DNA of 64,000 nt from Thalassospira lucentensis MCCC 1A00383 = DSM 14000 (GCF_000421265.1 NZ_ATWN01000007.1:124001-188000), one strand, 5' to 3'. Shown: positions 36,490 to 45,999, counted from the first letter of the stretch. Made by a program: numbers and translations. The notes: a model not told the origin generated them from the letters alone.

Positions 36490-37269
36490 TTACAAAGCCA
36501 CTGGATGAAACGGGGTCTCATCGGGTTGCCCGTTGGCAAATAACCAGACAGGGCGACGCGGAAGTTCGTTTTTGTCAGTGGGAATCGCCGGCAGACCGAT
36601 CACGGATGAACACAGGGTTTCAAATCCGATGTTGCTTCGGACCAGCATCGCATCGGCGCGAATATCGTGATGATCCGGGTCGGCGGGAAGGGTTCCTGTA
36701 TCCGCCAGAAGCGCCTGCCAGGCAAACCAGTCATCGGCTTCGGGATTGGGGGCTGGGGCGCTGATGAAACGCGGCAGATTGCGTTTTGTCCGGGCACTAT
36801 TTTCCGTGTCGTTCAGATCGTAGGCGGTGACAATCGACAGACCTTCGGGAATATCGGTGATTTCAATCTTGCCTTCGCCATGATTGGCAAGCCAGTATGC
36901 ATCACGGTTATCGGCGATCACCATGTTAAACGGGCGATAGGCGGTACCATCAAGTTCGGCCAATGCCTGTGCGGCGTCAATCGCATCGGCATGGTCAAGT
37001 GCTTCAAGCGGCAATTCACCGCGCGATCGTTTGCCATCGGCCGGGCCAAGGGTGCCAAACCGGTTCAGCACGGCGGCAACCACACCGTCTTCGTTGTTGC
37101 CAAGCCATGTGCCCCCGGCTGTTTCATCCAGTCCGGCAATCACATGGGGTCGGTCTTCCCAGTGGCGGGCCGGGGGCTGCCACGGGCGGTTGTTCATTTC
37201 GTCACGATTGGCGCCAATGATGACAGGCCATTCGTGGTCGGGGCGGCGTAAAATAATGACAGTACACAT
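36490..37269 (-). CDS. NRDE family protein (TANGO2-like)
   Basis: A 259-residue protein of the NRDE/TANGO2 family, named for the motif in GANRDEMNNRP near the N-terminus. Other family blocks are GGTWLGNNEDGVVAAVLNR and NRDAYWLANHGEG. The biochemical role is not settled; the human relative is linked to lipid or heme handling. The start was set at MCTVIILRR (37269), the conserved N-terminus, four codons after the first possible start. No membrane segment. Confidence 0.88.
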   Translation of the reverse strand: MCTVIILRRPDHEWPVIIGANRDEMNNRPWQPPARHWEDRPHVIAGLDETAGGTWLGNNEDGVVAAVLNRFGTLGPADGKRSRGELPLEALDHADAIDAAQALAELDGTAYRPFNMVIADNRDAYWLANHGEGKIEITDIPEGLSIVTAYDLNDTENSARTKRNLPRFISAPAPNPEADDWFAWQALLADTGTLPADPDHHDIRADAMLVRSNIGFETLCSSVIGLPAIPTDKNELPRRPVWLFANGQPDETPFHPVAL

Positions 37270-37429
37270 GAGCCAGATCAAAGCGTCATGGGGGCATATT
37301 TGTCAAATTCAAAAGTGACCGATGAAGGGATGAAATTACCTTTGTCCGGTCATACTTATCAATCTGGCCTATTAATCTAACCGTAATCTATTTGAACAAT
37401 CGGACGCCAAACGGGCAGGAGGGAACATC

Positions 37430-37750
37430 ATGAACAATTTTAATGATCGTGAACGGGGCTTTGAGGCCAAATACAGCTTTGATCTGGAACAGGATTTTCG
37501 CATCGAAGCCCATCTTTACAAGATGCTGGCGGTATGGGCAGGCGAACAGATGGGCATGGCCCCGGCCGATTGTGATGCCTATGCCAAGAAAGTCATTGGC
37601 GAAGTGATCGCAAACCCCAAAGAAAACAGCATTGTTACTTTTTTGCTAGCGGATTTCGGCCGCAACAACATTGATGTAACCGTCAGCACGCTACAGGCGA
37701 AACTCGAACAATTGCGCCCGATTGCCCGGGCCGAGATGCTTGCGGGTTAA
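37430..37750 (+). CDS. DUF1476 protein, ATP synthase zeta-subunit-like inhibitor
   Basis: A 106-residue helical protein. FNDRERGFEAKYSFDLEQDFRIEAHLYKML is split here as FNDRERGFEAKYS and DFRIEAHLYKML, both typical of DUF1476. In Paracoccus this family is the zeta subunit, which inhibits ATP hydrolysis by the F1 motor through its N-terminal segment. The same inhibitory N-terminus appears conserved. ATG 37430 follows GGAGGGAA, a strong site. It stands alone between NRDE and a response regulator, away from any atp gene. Confidence 0.88.
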   Translation: MNNFNDRERGFEAKYSFDLEQDFRIEAHLYKMLAVWAGEQMGMAPADCDAYAKKVIGEVIANPKENSIVTFLLADFGRNNIDVTVSTLQAKLEQLRPIARAEMLAG

Positions 37751-37909
37751 GCGCAGTCAAAACCCTTGCAAAAATCTTCGTGTTTGCAAACGCCTAAGGG
37801 GTCCCGTATTCTCCAAACGGAAACAATAAAAACAACGGGTGCAACTTCTTAGTGTGGTACTCATGACATCTGGGTGGAGATGTCTACTTGGGAAAGAAGG
37901 GCAAGGGTT

Positions 37910-38587
37910 TTGCGTATCCTATTGGCAGACGATCACGACCTGGTTCGTGAAGCATTATCGTTGCTGTTTCAGCAATATTTCGAAGATTGCGAAGTCGTCG
38001 AAGCCGGGGCATTGGATCCGGCGCTTGATCATATTGTGGCAACCAATGATTTCGACCTTGTTCTGCTCGATCTCCGGATGCCGGGCATGAATGGGCTCGA
38101 AGGCCTTAAGCGGACACTTCAGAAGGTCGCCGAAACCACGGCGGTTGTTTTGCTTTCCGGGGCCTATCGCAGCGAGGATGTCCGTCACGCCATTGAGGCG
38201 GGTGCACAGGGGTTCATTCCCAAAACACTGCGCGGTCAGGCCTTGGCAAATGCCATTCAGCTTGTCCTTGCCGGTGAAAAATACCTGCCATCGTCCATTC
38301 TCAATGATATGACCGACGGTATTGTCGGTGGTCCTGATCGTGAAAAACGCATGGCGGGTGGTTTCGGGGTCGAGGGGGATTTTGCCCGCCTGACCCCGCG
38401 TGAACGTGAAGTACTGGCGTTGCTATCTGAAGGGCGTCCGAACAAGGATATCGCACGCCATCTTGATCTGCGTGAAATCACGGTGAAATATCACCTGAAA
38501 AACATCTATCGCAAACTCAACGTTTCGAACCGCGCCCAAGCGGTAAAAACCGCGCTTGAAGATATGGCGCGCTCGGGAACTTTGTAA
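37910..38587 (+). CDS. LuxR/NarL-family response regulator
   Basis: An N-terminal receiver domain with acidic pocket Asp7-Asp8 and phosphoacceptor Asp54 (LVLLDLRMPGMNG), the switch Ser/Thr in LLSGAY and Lys in PKTL, then a C-terminal LuxR helix-turn-helix (LTPREREVLALLSEGRPNKDIARHL split by helices). No histidine kinase lies next to it. The start is uncertain: TTG 37910 gives MRILLADDHD behind a purine-rich AAGAAGGG, whereas ATG 37880 or GTG 37874 would add 10-12 residues with poor spacing. Terminator at 38626. Confidence 0.88.
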   Translation: MRILLADDHDLVREALSLLFQQYFEDCEVVEAGALDPALDHIVATNDFDLVLLDLRMPGMNGLEGLKRTLQKVAETTAVVLLSGAYRSEDVRHAIEAGAQGFIPKTLRGQALANAIQLVLAGEKYLPSSILNDMTDGIVGGPDREKRMAGGFGVEGDFARLTPREREVLALLSEGRPNKDIARHLDLREITVKYHLKNIYRKLNVSNRAQAVKTALEDMARSGTL

Positions 38588-38625
38588 TATACTCGTCAAA
38601 GGCAGCTTTGTTTGAGCTTGCGATC

Positions 38626-38652
38626 CGGCCCGTGTTTTTCACGGGCCGTTTT
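38626..38652 (+). terminator. terminator after response regulator
   Basis: CGGCCCGT / ACGGGCCG around GTTTTTC, followed by TTTT. Confidence 0.75.
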
Positions 38653-38706
38653 CGTTGGTAACACTGTTTGTCCTCCTCGTCATGTCACCTAAAACGAGGA
38701 TTTCTT

Positions 38707-39411
38707 ATGACCATCCGTATTGCACTTGTTGGCGATTTCAAACAGGCCGTTATCGCCCATCAAGCCATCCCCAAAGCCCTTCAGATTGCTGCTGATGATC
38801 TCGGGGAAATGATCGCGTATGACTGGATCGCAACAGAGCGTCTTGACGCCAATGTACCGCATATTCTTGAGGGATATGACGGGATTTGGTGTGTACCTGC
38901 CAGCCCGTATAATAGTTTTGACGGGGCGCTAAATGCGATCCGCTATGCCCGTGAACGCGATGTTGCGTTTCTGGGAACCTGTGGCGGGTATCAGCATGCG
39001 GTTCTGGAATATGCCCGCAATGTTCTGGGGCTTGTTGATGCGGCCAACGCCGAAATTGACCCGGACGCGAAATTGCCACTGATTGCGCCGCTTGTCTGTG
39101 CGCTGATTGATCAGGATGGCGCGATCAAGCTTGCCAAAGACAGTCTCATCCGAACCCATTACAGCAGTGCTGAAATCAACGAAACCTATCGGTGCAGTTA
39201 TGGCCTTAATCCAGATTATGCCGGTTTGCTGGACGGGCAGGACCTTGTGATCAGTGCGTGGGATGATGAAGGTGATCCCCGTGCAGTCGAATTGCGGAGC
39301 GCACGTTTTTTCATCGGAACGGCGTTTCAGCCCGAAAGATCGGCCTTGCGCGGGGAAACCCATCCTCTGATCACGGCATTCGTCCGGGCCGCATCCCAAT
39401 CACGCATTTAA
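38707..39411 (+). CDS. CTP synthase C-terminal-like amidotransferase homologue
   Basis: A 234-residue protein resembling the stand-alone glutaminase half of CTP synthase (family recalled as CTP synthase C-terminal region-related). It begins IRIALVGDFKQAVIAHQAIP. The nucleophile-elbow cysteine is Cys92 in GTCGGYQHAVLEYAR. However, the usual catalytic HPE near the C-terminus reads GTAFQPERSA (Gln208-Pro-Glu210), so the histidine is replaced and glutaminase activity is doubtful. The start ATG 38707 gives MTIRIALVGD. It appears monocistronic. Confidence 0.78.
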   Translation: MTIRIALVGDFKQAVIAHQAIPKALQIAADDLGEMIAYDWIATERLDANVPHILEGYDGIWCVPASPYNSFDGALNAIRYARERDVAFLGTCGGYQHAVLEYARNVLGLVDAANAEIDPDAKLPLIAPLVCALIDQDGAIKLAKDSLIRTHYSSAEINETYRCSYGLNPDYAGLLDGQDLVISAWDDEGDPRAVELRSARFFIGTAFQPERSALRGETHPLITAFVRAASQSRI

Positions 39412-39431
39412 CGGTTCATCACATAGAAAAA

Positions 39432-39456
39432 CACCCCCGTGCAGTGCACGGGGGTG
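39432..39456 (-). terminator. terminator after EamA transporter gene
   Basis: A nearly perfect palindrome CACCCCCGTGCA / TGCACGGGGGTG. The T run is on the minus strand, ending the gene that stops at 39477; the plus-strand side lacks one. Confidence 0.8.
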
Positions 39457-39476
39457 ACGATAACGCGCAGCATTCC

Positions 39477-40439
39477 TTAGGTCGGATCGCACTGTTTGGC
39501 TGCGACAATGCTACAATCGGATGTCGTTTTGACCGATTGGGCGGTTGCGGCGGGAGTTCGTGATGATTGCATCACCAAGGTTCCCGACAGGATGGCGGCG
39601 GTGGCGATAATGTCTGTCATTGAAATGGTTTCACCAAGGATCAAGACGCCGGTCAAAAGGCCGATCACCGGCGGGATATAGGTGACACTGGATGTCTTGA
39701 TCGCACCAAGCTGCTCAACCAGATAATAGTAGCACATAAAGGCCATGCCGGTACCCAGAAGACCCAGCCCAATAAACAGCGACCCTGCGGCTTTCCAGTC
39801 GGTAAAGATCATCTCAAGTCCGTCAAAATCGCCAATCGCCATGGCGGTCAGTGACGACAGGCCCAACTGATACGTGCACAGCGCAATCGGCGAAATGCCA
39901 AGCGGGCTTAGGAACTTTCGGGCATAGACAAACGACAGTCCAACACACGCTGATCCAAACGCGATGTACAGAACACCGGTCAAGTCATTGCTGGCAATAT
40001 TGGCGTCCCAGGGCCGTGCAATCACAATGACCCCGCCAAACCCGATCAAAAGCCCGGTGATGGAGCGAAAGTTAACCGGTTCGCTGCGCAGGAAAATCGC
40101 CGCTCCGACAAAGGAAAAAAGCGGGATTGCACCGCTTAGCATGCCCGCGGTGCTTGTTGGCAAAAGTGAAATGCCCTTGGCAAAGGCAAAGTAGTAAACG
40201 GTAGCCGCCATCAGCGACATCACCACAAAATGGTGGATGTAGCGGACATGCTCCCAGCGCAGAACTTTGCGCGACAGGGCAAAAGCCAGCACGGGTAAAA
40301 ACCCTATCACCACACGCACCATAACGATCTGCATCGGAGACACCACACCGCCTGCGATCTTGTTGAACAAAAACGTCATGCCCCAAAGAAGGGCCAGAAA
40401 ACCAAAAACAAGATACGGGGTGGGGATGCTGCGTTTCAT
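39477..40439 (-). CDS. EamA/DMT-family transporter
   Basis: A 320-residue inner-membrane protein with about ten hydrophobic segments arranged as two EamA repeats (about 8-140 and 155-290). Typical pieces are FLALLWGMTFLFNKIAGG and YIPPVIGLLTGVLILGE. The family exports amino acids or other metabolites; the substrate is unknown. It is divergent from a LysR regulator across a 97-base gap, so that regulator probably controls it. Confidence 0.88.
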   Translation of the reverse strand: MKRSIPTPYLVFGFLALLWGMTFLFNKIAGGVVSPMQIVMVRVVIGFLPVLAFALSRKVLRWEHVRYIHHFVVMSLMAATVYYFAFAKGISLLPTSTAGMLSGAIPLFSFVGAAIFLRSEPVNFRSITGLLIGFGGVIVIARPWDANIASNDLTGVLYIAFGSACVGLSFVYARKFLSPLGISPIALCTYQLGLSSLTAMAIGDFDGLEMIFTDWKAAGSLFIGLGLLGTGMAFMCYYYLVEQLGAIKTSSVTYIPPVIGLLTGVLILGETISMTDIIATAAILSGTLVMQSSRTPAATAQSVKTTSDCSIVAAKQCDPT

Positions 40440-40536
40440 GGCGGTACTTTCGGTGGCGGTGATTGCCAGATTGTAGGCAGCACGCAGATCGGCTACAAAT
40501 CATGTTATCTGTTCAATGAAATAGAAAAGCTATATC

Positions 40537-41436
40537 ATGGCTGCATATCCACCGCTGAATTCATTGCGTGCGTTCGAGGCATCTATTCGACTAAATAGTT
40601 TTTCTCTTGCCGCCGAAGAATTGAACGTGACCCCGGGGGCTGTTGGTCAGCAGATCAAAAAGCTTGAAGACTGGCTGGGGATGGAGCTATTTACCCGTTC
40701 GGTCCGGCAAGTCCGCCCAACTGCGGATGGATTGGATTATGCCGCGCGCATTGGGCCTGCCTTGCGCCAGATCGTCGATGCCAGCCAACAGGTGCGCGGG
40801 CGTTCTGATCGCTCGGTACGGGTTGTGATGCCGCCAAGTTTTGCCGCAAAATGGTTTTCACGGCGGATGGCCCGCTTTTTGATCGACTATCCGACAACGT
40901 CGCTTCATGTCGGATCGCAAAGCCAAATGATCGATTTTAATCGGGATCCGGTCGATATCGCTGTGCGCTATTTTGATGGATGCGACGATAGTCTTGAGAC
41001 AGTGCTGCTATATCGTGGGCGGGCTGCGGCCTATTGCGCGCCGTCTTACCGTGATCACATGGGGGTGGCAAAACCATCCGATCTGGTTCGGGCAACCTTG
41101 CTCAATGATATTTTGCATGCGTGGTGGCCCGAATGGCTGGGTGCTTATGCCGGGGTGAGTGCCGCCGATGTCAGCACGATCACGCAGATTGAAATCGATC
41201 AGACCTCGATGGCCATCGAAGCTGCCATTCACGGGCAGGGCGTGGTTTTGGCAAACCCGCTACTGACCGAAGAAGACATTGCCGAGGGCAAGCTGGTCCA
41301 TCTGTTTCCAGAGCAGGTGCTCACAGTGCCATTTGGCTATTATCTGGTGCATCCCAAAAATCGCGCATTGCGCGGGCAGGTGAAGCTTTTTCGTGACTGG
41401 TTGCTGGCTGAGGCACAGGAACTTGCATCTGACTAA
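40537..41436 (+). CDS. LysR-family regulator, GcvA-like
   Basis: A 299-residue LysR protein. The winged helix begins PPLNSLRAFEASIRLNSFSL and continues NVTPGAVGQQIKKLEDWLG. The substrate domain (about 95-295) contains RPTADG and SQMIDFNRDPVDIAVRYFDG, as in GcvA-like members. Divergent from the EamA transporter, which is its likely target. A bidirectional terminator follows. Confidence 0.9.
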   Translation: MAAYPPLNSLRAFEASIRLNSFSLAAEELNVTPGAVGQQIKKLEDWLGMELFTRSVRQVRPTADGLDYAARIGPALRQIVDASQQVRGRSDRSVRVVMPPSFAAKWFSRRMARFLIDYPTTSLHVGSQSQMIDFNRDPVDIAVRYFDGCDDSLETVLLYRGRAAAYCAPSYRDHMGVAKPSDLVRATLLNDILHAWWPEWLGAYAGVSAADVSTITQIEIDQTSMAIEAAIHGQGVVLANPLLTEEDIAEGKLVHLFPEQVLTVPFGYYLVHPKNRALRGQVKLFRDWLLAEAQELASD

Positions 41437-41464
41437 GCCGGATTGTCGGGGGCTTAGTCAACAA

Positions 41465-41498
41465 AAAGCCCCGGCCGTTTGAAACGTGCCGGGGCTTT
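41465..41498. terminator. bidirectional terminator between LysR gene and purB
   Basis: AAAGCCCCGGC / GCCGGGGCTTT with inner CGTTT/AAACG. A and T runs on both sides. Confidence 0.9.
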
Positions 41499-41520
41499 GT
41501 TTTGTTTGCAGTGGTCTGCC

Positions 41521-42831
41521 TTAGTCGGCAAAGACGCGGGCAAAGATCGTGTCGACATGCTTGGTGTGATAGCCAAGATCAAACAGCGCTTCGAGCTTGT
41601 CCATCGGGATTTTCCCGGTGACGTCTTCGTCGGTTTTCAGAAGCGACAAAAGATCACCTTCGCGGTTCCAGACTTTCATCGCGTTACGCTGAACGATGCG
41701 ATATGAATCTTCGCGCGATACGCCATATTGGGTCAGGGTCAGCAACACACGCTGCGAGAACACCAATCCACCCATCTGATTGAGAATCTCGTCCATCCGT
41801 TCTGGATAGATCACAAGGTTCTCAACCACGTTTGACAAACGCATCAGGGCAAAATCAAGCGTTACGGTCGCATCCGGACCGATATTACGTTCGACCGAGC
41901 TGTGCGAAATGTCACGTTCATGCCAAAGAGCAACGTTTTCCATTGCCGGGATTGCCATTGAACGCACCAGACGGGCAAGACCGGTCAGGTTTTCGGTCAG
42001 AACCGGGTTGCGTTTGTGTGGCATCGCCGAGGAGCCTTTCTGCCCCTTGGAGAAGAACTCCTCAACTTCACGCACTTCGGTGCGCTGCAGATGGCGAATT
42101 TCGGTTGCCAGATGCTCGATCGAAGACGCAATCACACCAAGGGTCGCAAAATAGGCCGCATGGCGGTCGCGCGGGATCACCTGTGTTGAAACCGGTTCAG
42201 GTTTCAGGCCAAGTTTCGCAGCAACATGTTCTTCAACGCTCGGATCGATGTTGGCGAATGTGCCAACCGCGCCTGAAATCGCACAGGTGGCGATTTCTTC
42301 GCGCGCAGCAACCAGACGATCCCGGTTGCGTTTGAATTCGGCATAGAAGGTGGCAAGTTTCAGACCAAAGGTCACCGGTTCTGCGTGGATGCCGTGCGAA
42401 CGGCCCATGCAGGGGACGTCTTTGGTTTCATAGGCGCGCGTTTTAAGCGCAGCCAGAAGCTTGTCCATATCTTCAAGCAGGATGTCGGTTGCTTGGGCCA
42501 ACTGAACGTTAAAGCAGGTATCAAGAACGTCCGAGCTGGTCATGCCCTGATGAACAAAGCGGGCTTCTTCGCCAACCTGTTCAGACAGTTCGGTCAGAAA
42601 CGCAATGACGTCATGTTTGACTTCGGCCTCGACGGTGTCGATGCGATCAATACGGTCCTGAGTATAAGGTTTGTCACCTTTTTCCCAAACCAGCTTGGCA
42701 GATTGGGTCGGGATAACACCGAGCTCAGCCAGTTTGTCAGCAGCGTGTGCTTCAATTTCAAACCAGATACGGAATTTGTTCGCCGGTTCCCAGATGGCAG
42801 TCATCTGTGGACGGGAATAACGGGGGATCAT
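41521..42831 (-). CDS. purB: adenylosuccinate lyase
   Basis: PurB removes fumarate from SAICAR and from adenylosuccinate. The 436-residue fumarase-fold protein shows FVHQGMTSSDVLDT, the GRSHGIHAEPVTFG histidine motif and the flexible-loop signature GSSAMPHKRNP. The start was set at ATG 42831 (MIPRYSRPQM) behind GGAGGCGACC; six extra codons upstream are possible but unlikely. It is apart from the other pur genes, which is usual. Confidence 0.97.
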   Translation of the reverse strand: MIPRYSRPQMTAIWEPANKFRIWFEIEAHAADKLAELGVIPTQSAKLVWEKGDKPYTQDRIDRIDTVEAEVKHDVIAFLTELSEQVGEEARFVHQGMTSSDVLDTCFNVQLAQATDILLEDMDKLLAALKTRAYETKDVPCMGRSHGIHAEPVTFGLKLATFYAEFKRNRDRLVAAREEIATCAISGAVGTFANIDPSVEEHVAAKLGLKPEPVSTQVIPRDRHAAYFATLGVIASSIEHLATEIRHLQRTEVREVEEFFSKGQKGSSAMPHKRNPVLTENLTGLARLVRSMAIPAMENVALWHERDISHSSVERNIGPDATVTLDFALMRLSNVVENLVIYPERMDEILNQMGGLVFSQRVLLTLTQYGVSREDSYRIVQRNAMKVWNREGDLLSLLKTDEDVTGKIPMDKLEALFDLGYHTKHVDTIFARVFAD

Positions 42832-43122
42832 GCGGTCGCCTCCGGGCAAGATGGTTGGGTGCCGGGGTATGATCTGAATGATCGGATTGCGTGATCACTT
42901 CCACGATCATCAGGCCAGCACGCTTTCACCGCGTCGGATAGTCCATTCCGGCCCGATTGGCAAGCCTGCAGACAGGTATGACTGGGATGTGATTGTATTT
43001 TTACCGGTTAAAAACTTGTGTTCTGTTAGAATTATAGCAACTTAGATAGAATACATATGCAAACGGACATTATGTATATGATGGCATTCTGGTCATCCGG
43101 TTGTTGAGTGGACGGGAAATTA

Positions 43123-44877
43123 ATGACGCGCGAAGGCGACGGGGCGAAGGATCTTCCAAAAGAAGGGACGGAGACCCGCGAAACAGACGCCAACTATCTT
43201 GCGCAGCTTGTGGATTTGGGTATTGCGCTTTCCGCCGAGCAGGGACGCGAGGAGCTTAACCAGAAGATCCTGATGGCTGCGCGTAAATTCACCAATGCGG
43301 ATGGTGGATCGCTTTATCTCGTCAATAAAGACGAAAGCGAACTGCATTTCCGTATCCTGATGAATGATACGCTCAACACATTCTTTGTTTCCGGCCGCGA
43401 AAATGAAAAACCGTTTCCGCCCTTACCGCTGTATGACGTCGAAGGGCGGCCCAATTATCGCAACATCGCGACCTATGTCGCGCTGACCGGTAAGCCGATC
43501 AATATCGAAGATGCCTATTGTGCCGACGGGTTTGATTTTTCCGGCACGCGCGCCTTTGACGCCAAAACGGGCTATCGGTCGAAATCATTTTTGACCGTAC
43601 CGCTAAAAAGTACGCGCGGTGCGATGATGGGTGTGTTGCAGCTGATCAATGCCCGCGATGAAGCCGGGCAGGTGATTGCCTTTGATAAATCAATTGAACC
43701 AATCATCGCCGCATTGGCCAGTCAGGCCGCCGTTGCGATTGAAAACAGCCGTCTTCTGGTTGCACAACGCGATTTGATGGAAAGTTTCGTGCGCGTATTG
43801 GGCCATGCGATTGATGCCAAGTCGCCGCATACAGCCGATCATTGTTCGCGCGTTCCGGTGATTGCACGCATGCTGGCGCAGGCAGCAGTTGACGACAAAC
43901 TTGGACCGTTTTCCAATTTCTACCTGACCGATATGGAATGGTACGAACTTGATCTGGCCGCCTGGCTTCATGATTGCGGCAAAATCGTCACCCCCGACCA
44001 TGTGATGGAAAAGGCGACCAAGCTTGAAACCATCCATAACCGCATTCATGAAATCCGAACCCGGTTTGAAGTCCTGCGCCGTGATGCTGAAATCGATATG
44101 CTTAAACGCAAACTGGCGGGCGAAGACGCCGATGCCTGCGATGCCGATTTCAAGCAAAAGGTTGCCAAGCTGGAAAATCAGTTCGCCATGGTCGCCGATG
44201 CCAATATTGGCGATACGGAACTTGATACCGACACCATCTATGCCCTGCACGATATTGCCGAACTGACATGGGTGCGCCATTTTGATCGAACGGTCGGGTT
44301 GTCGTGGTCGGAAAATCAACGGCTGACCGATGCGGATCTGGTAAGCCTACGCGAAGCGGGCACAGAAACCTTGCTGATGGACCGCGAAGATCAGGTGTAT
44401 CTGGGCTTTAACCGTGGTGAGCTTTATAACCTTTCTATCCCGCACGGTACCCTGACATCCGAAGAACGACAGGTGATCAATGATCACGTTGTCGTAACGC
44501 AGGATATGCTTGCCCAATTACCTTATCCACGCGAACTGCAACGTATTCCTGCTATTGCGGGCAATCACCATGAAAAAATGGATGGATCAGGGTATCCGCA
44601 CGGCATAACCGGCGATGACATGGGCATTCTCGAAAAGGTCATGGTCATCGCGGACATTTTCGAGGCCCTGACCGCGGTTGACCGACCCTATAAGCGGCCC
44701 AAACTTTTATCGGAGTGCATATCGATTTTGGGCGACATGCGCGACAAGGGGCAGATCGACAATGATCTGTTTGAACTGTTTCTCGTCAGCGGAACATACC
44801 TTGAGTACGGCAAGAAGTTTCTGAAATCCGGTCAATGCGACGAAGTCGATATCGAGCAGTTTATCATTTCGCGCTAA
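43123..44877 (+). CDS. GAF and HD-GYP domain phosphohydrolase
   Basis: A 584-residue cytoplasmic sensor. An N-terminal GAF domain (about 40-210) is followed by an HD-GYP domain, the family that degrades cyclic di-GMP. The HD pair is His283-Asp284 (LHDCGK). The HHE motif is at His482-His483 and GYP is at 490-492 (DGSGYP). In standard HD-GYP proteins HD and HHE are about 60-65 residues apart; here they are 199 apart. The insert of roughly 130 residues contains charged, coiled-coil-like sequence (EVLRRDAEIDMLKRKL). ATG 43123 is preferred to GTG 43108. Divergent from purB. Confidence 0.87.
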   Translation: MTREGDGAKDLPKEGTETRETDANYLAQLVDLGIALSAEQGREELNQKILMAARKFTNADGGSLYLVNKDESELHFRILMNDTLNTFFVSGRENEKPFPPLPLYDVEGRPNYRNIATYVALTGKPINIEDAYCADGFDFSGTRAFDAKTGYRSKSFLTVPLKSTRGAMMGVLQLINARDEAGQVIAFDKSIEPIIAALASQAAVAIENSRLLVAQRDLMESFVRVLGHAIDAKSPHTADHCSRVPVIARMLAQAAVDDKLGPFSNFYLTDMEWYELDLAAWLHDCGKIVTPDHVMEKATKLETIHNRIHEIRTRFEVLRRDAEIDMLKRKLAGEDADACDADFKQKVAKLENQFAMVADANIGDTELDTDTIYALHDIAELTWVRHFDRTVGLSWSENQRLTDADLVSLREAGTETLLMDREDQVYLGFNRGELYNLSIPHGTLTSEERQVINDHVVVTQDMLAQLPYPRELQRIPAIAGNHHEKMDGSGYPHGITGDDMGILEKVMVIADIFEALTAVDRPYKRPKLLSECISILGDMRDKGQIDNDLFELFLVSGTYLEYGKKFLKSGQCDEVDIEQFIISR

Positions 44878-45068
44878 GCGGATTTTCTTTCCAAAAAAAC
44901 AGCATCCATAAAGCTTTATCGCAGAGCCACGGCGCATGTGAATGCGTTGTCCGGCTTCTGATTGTGGGTTCATACGTCCGAAGCTATAAATCCGGACGCC
45001 AGAGGACCGTGATCTTCCTATTGTCTGCCCGACACAACGAAACGATTCTCATAAAGGCGTGAAAATAG

Positions 45069-45920
45069 ATGGTTTTGGAAAAAGTATTACGTCGGTTTGG
45101 CGATGTCTTGGTGGCGGCTGGTCTGGTGCTTTGTACCTTAGCGGTGGTGATTGCTCTGAGCCGGCCGGCAAACGCGCAGCAAGGTAAAAAAGAAATCTTG
45201 CGCGAACAGGTTAACCCGAATGCGGGCAGCGACGACCCATGGCTTGGCGGCAACTGGCAATTTGGCGCATTTGGTTCGGTTGAAAGCAACCCCTATCGCG
45301 GTGCGGACAGTACCGATTTAGGCGGGCTTCCAATTCTGGCTTATGATGCGGAGCGGATGCATATCGGGATTGACGGGATCGATATCAAAGCCTGGCAAAA
45401 TGATTTTGCCAGTCTGTCAGTGATCGGTGGCTTCCGTGATGGACCATTTGAGTCAGGTGACAGCAATTATCTGAGAGGAATGAAGGATACCGACATGGGA
45501 TATGATGTTGGTATTGGCTTTAGCACGCGGTTATGGCGCGGCGAACTGGTTGGAAGCTATCTGACCGATGTTGCCGATACCCATAACGGGCACGAGGTTG
45601 ATGTATCCTATTTCGTGCCGCTGCAATTAGGGGATGTGAACTTTGAGTGGGGTGCGGGTGTGACCTGGCAAAGCGAAAACCTGGTTGATTATGGAACGGG
45701 TGTTTCCCGCACTGAAGTCCGAAGCGACCGGGCATACTATGCCCCGGATGCAACCTTCCTGCCGCATCTTGATGTGACCATTGCCTATCCGCTGACCGAC
45801 AGCCTCAATATCATTGGCACCGGCGGTTTCCTGTATCTGTCCGATGAATATACCGACAGCCCGATCATTGATGATGATTACGTTCTCAGTGCCGGTCTTG
45901 GGCTTGTCTACACGTTCTGA
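45069..45920 (+). CDS. MipA/OmpV family outer-membrane protein
   Basis: A 283-residue predicted beta-barrel. A signal peptide ends near residue 36 (SRPANAQQ). Aromatic-rich alternating strands follow (WLGGNWQFGAFGSVESNPYRG, VEFEW-like strands) and the protein closes with a terminal aromatic (LVYTF), as outer-membrane barrels do. MipA of E. coli scaffolds murein enzymes; OmpV-type members may be involved in small-molecule response. The start is set at ATG 45069, 191 bases after the HD-GYP gene; that gap includes a small hairpin at about 44975-44998. Confidence 0.85.
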   Translation: MVLEKVLRRFGDVLVAAGLVLCTLAVVIALSRPANAQQGKKEILREQVNPNAGSDDPWLGGNWQFGAFGSVESNPYRGADSTDLGGLPILAYDAERMHIGIDGIDIKAWQNDFASLSVIGGFRDGPFESGDSNYLRGMKDTDMGYDVGIGFSTRLWRGELVGSYLTDVADTHNGHEVDVSYFVPLQLGDVNFEWGAGVTWQSENLVDYGTGVSRTEVRSDRAYYAPDATFLPHLDVTIAYPLTDSLNIIGTGGFLYLSDEYTDSPIIDDDYVLSAGLGLVYTF

Positions 45921-45970
45921 TCTTTGCAGAACCAGCCTCAAACCGGGCTGATCACCGGGTAACTCGCATA

Positions 45971-45999
45971 AAAAACGGACCGTCGCAAGACGGTCCGTT
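45971..45999 (-). terminator. terminator after the opp operon
   Basis: AACGGACCGTC / GACGGTCCGTT with GCAA loop. The T run is on the minus strand, so it ends oppF; the MipA gene may also use it. Confidence 0.82.

Noticed and set aside
42998-43077. Weak inverted repeats (TTTTTA/TAAAAA, ATACAT/ATGTAT) between purB and HD-GYP gene
   Set aside because: AT-rich and short; expected by chance in promoter DNA.
44975-44998. 6-bp hairpin CGTCCG/CGGACG after the HD-GYP gene
   Set aside because: No T run follows, so not called a terminator.
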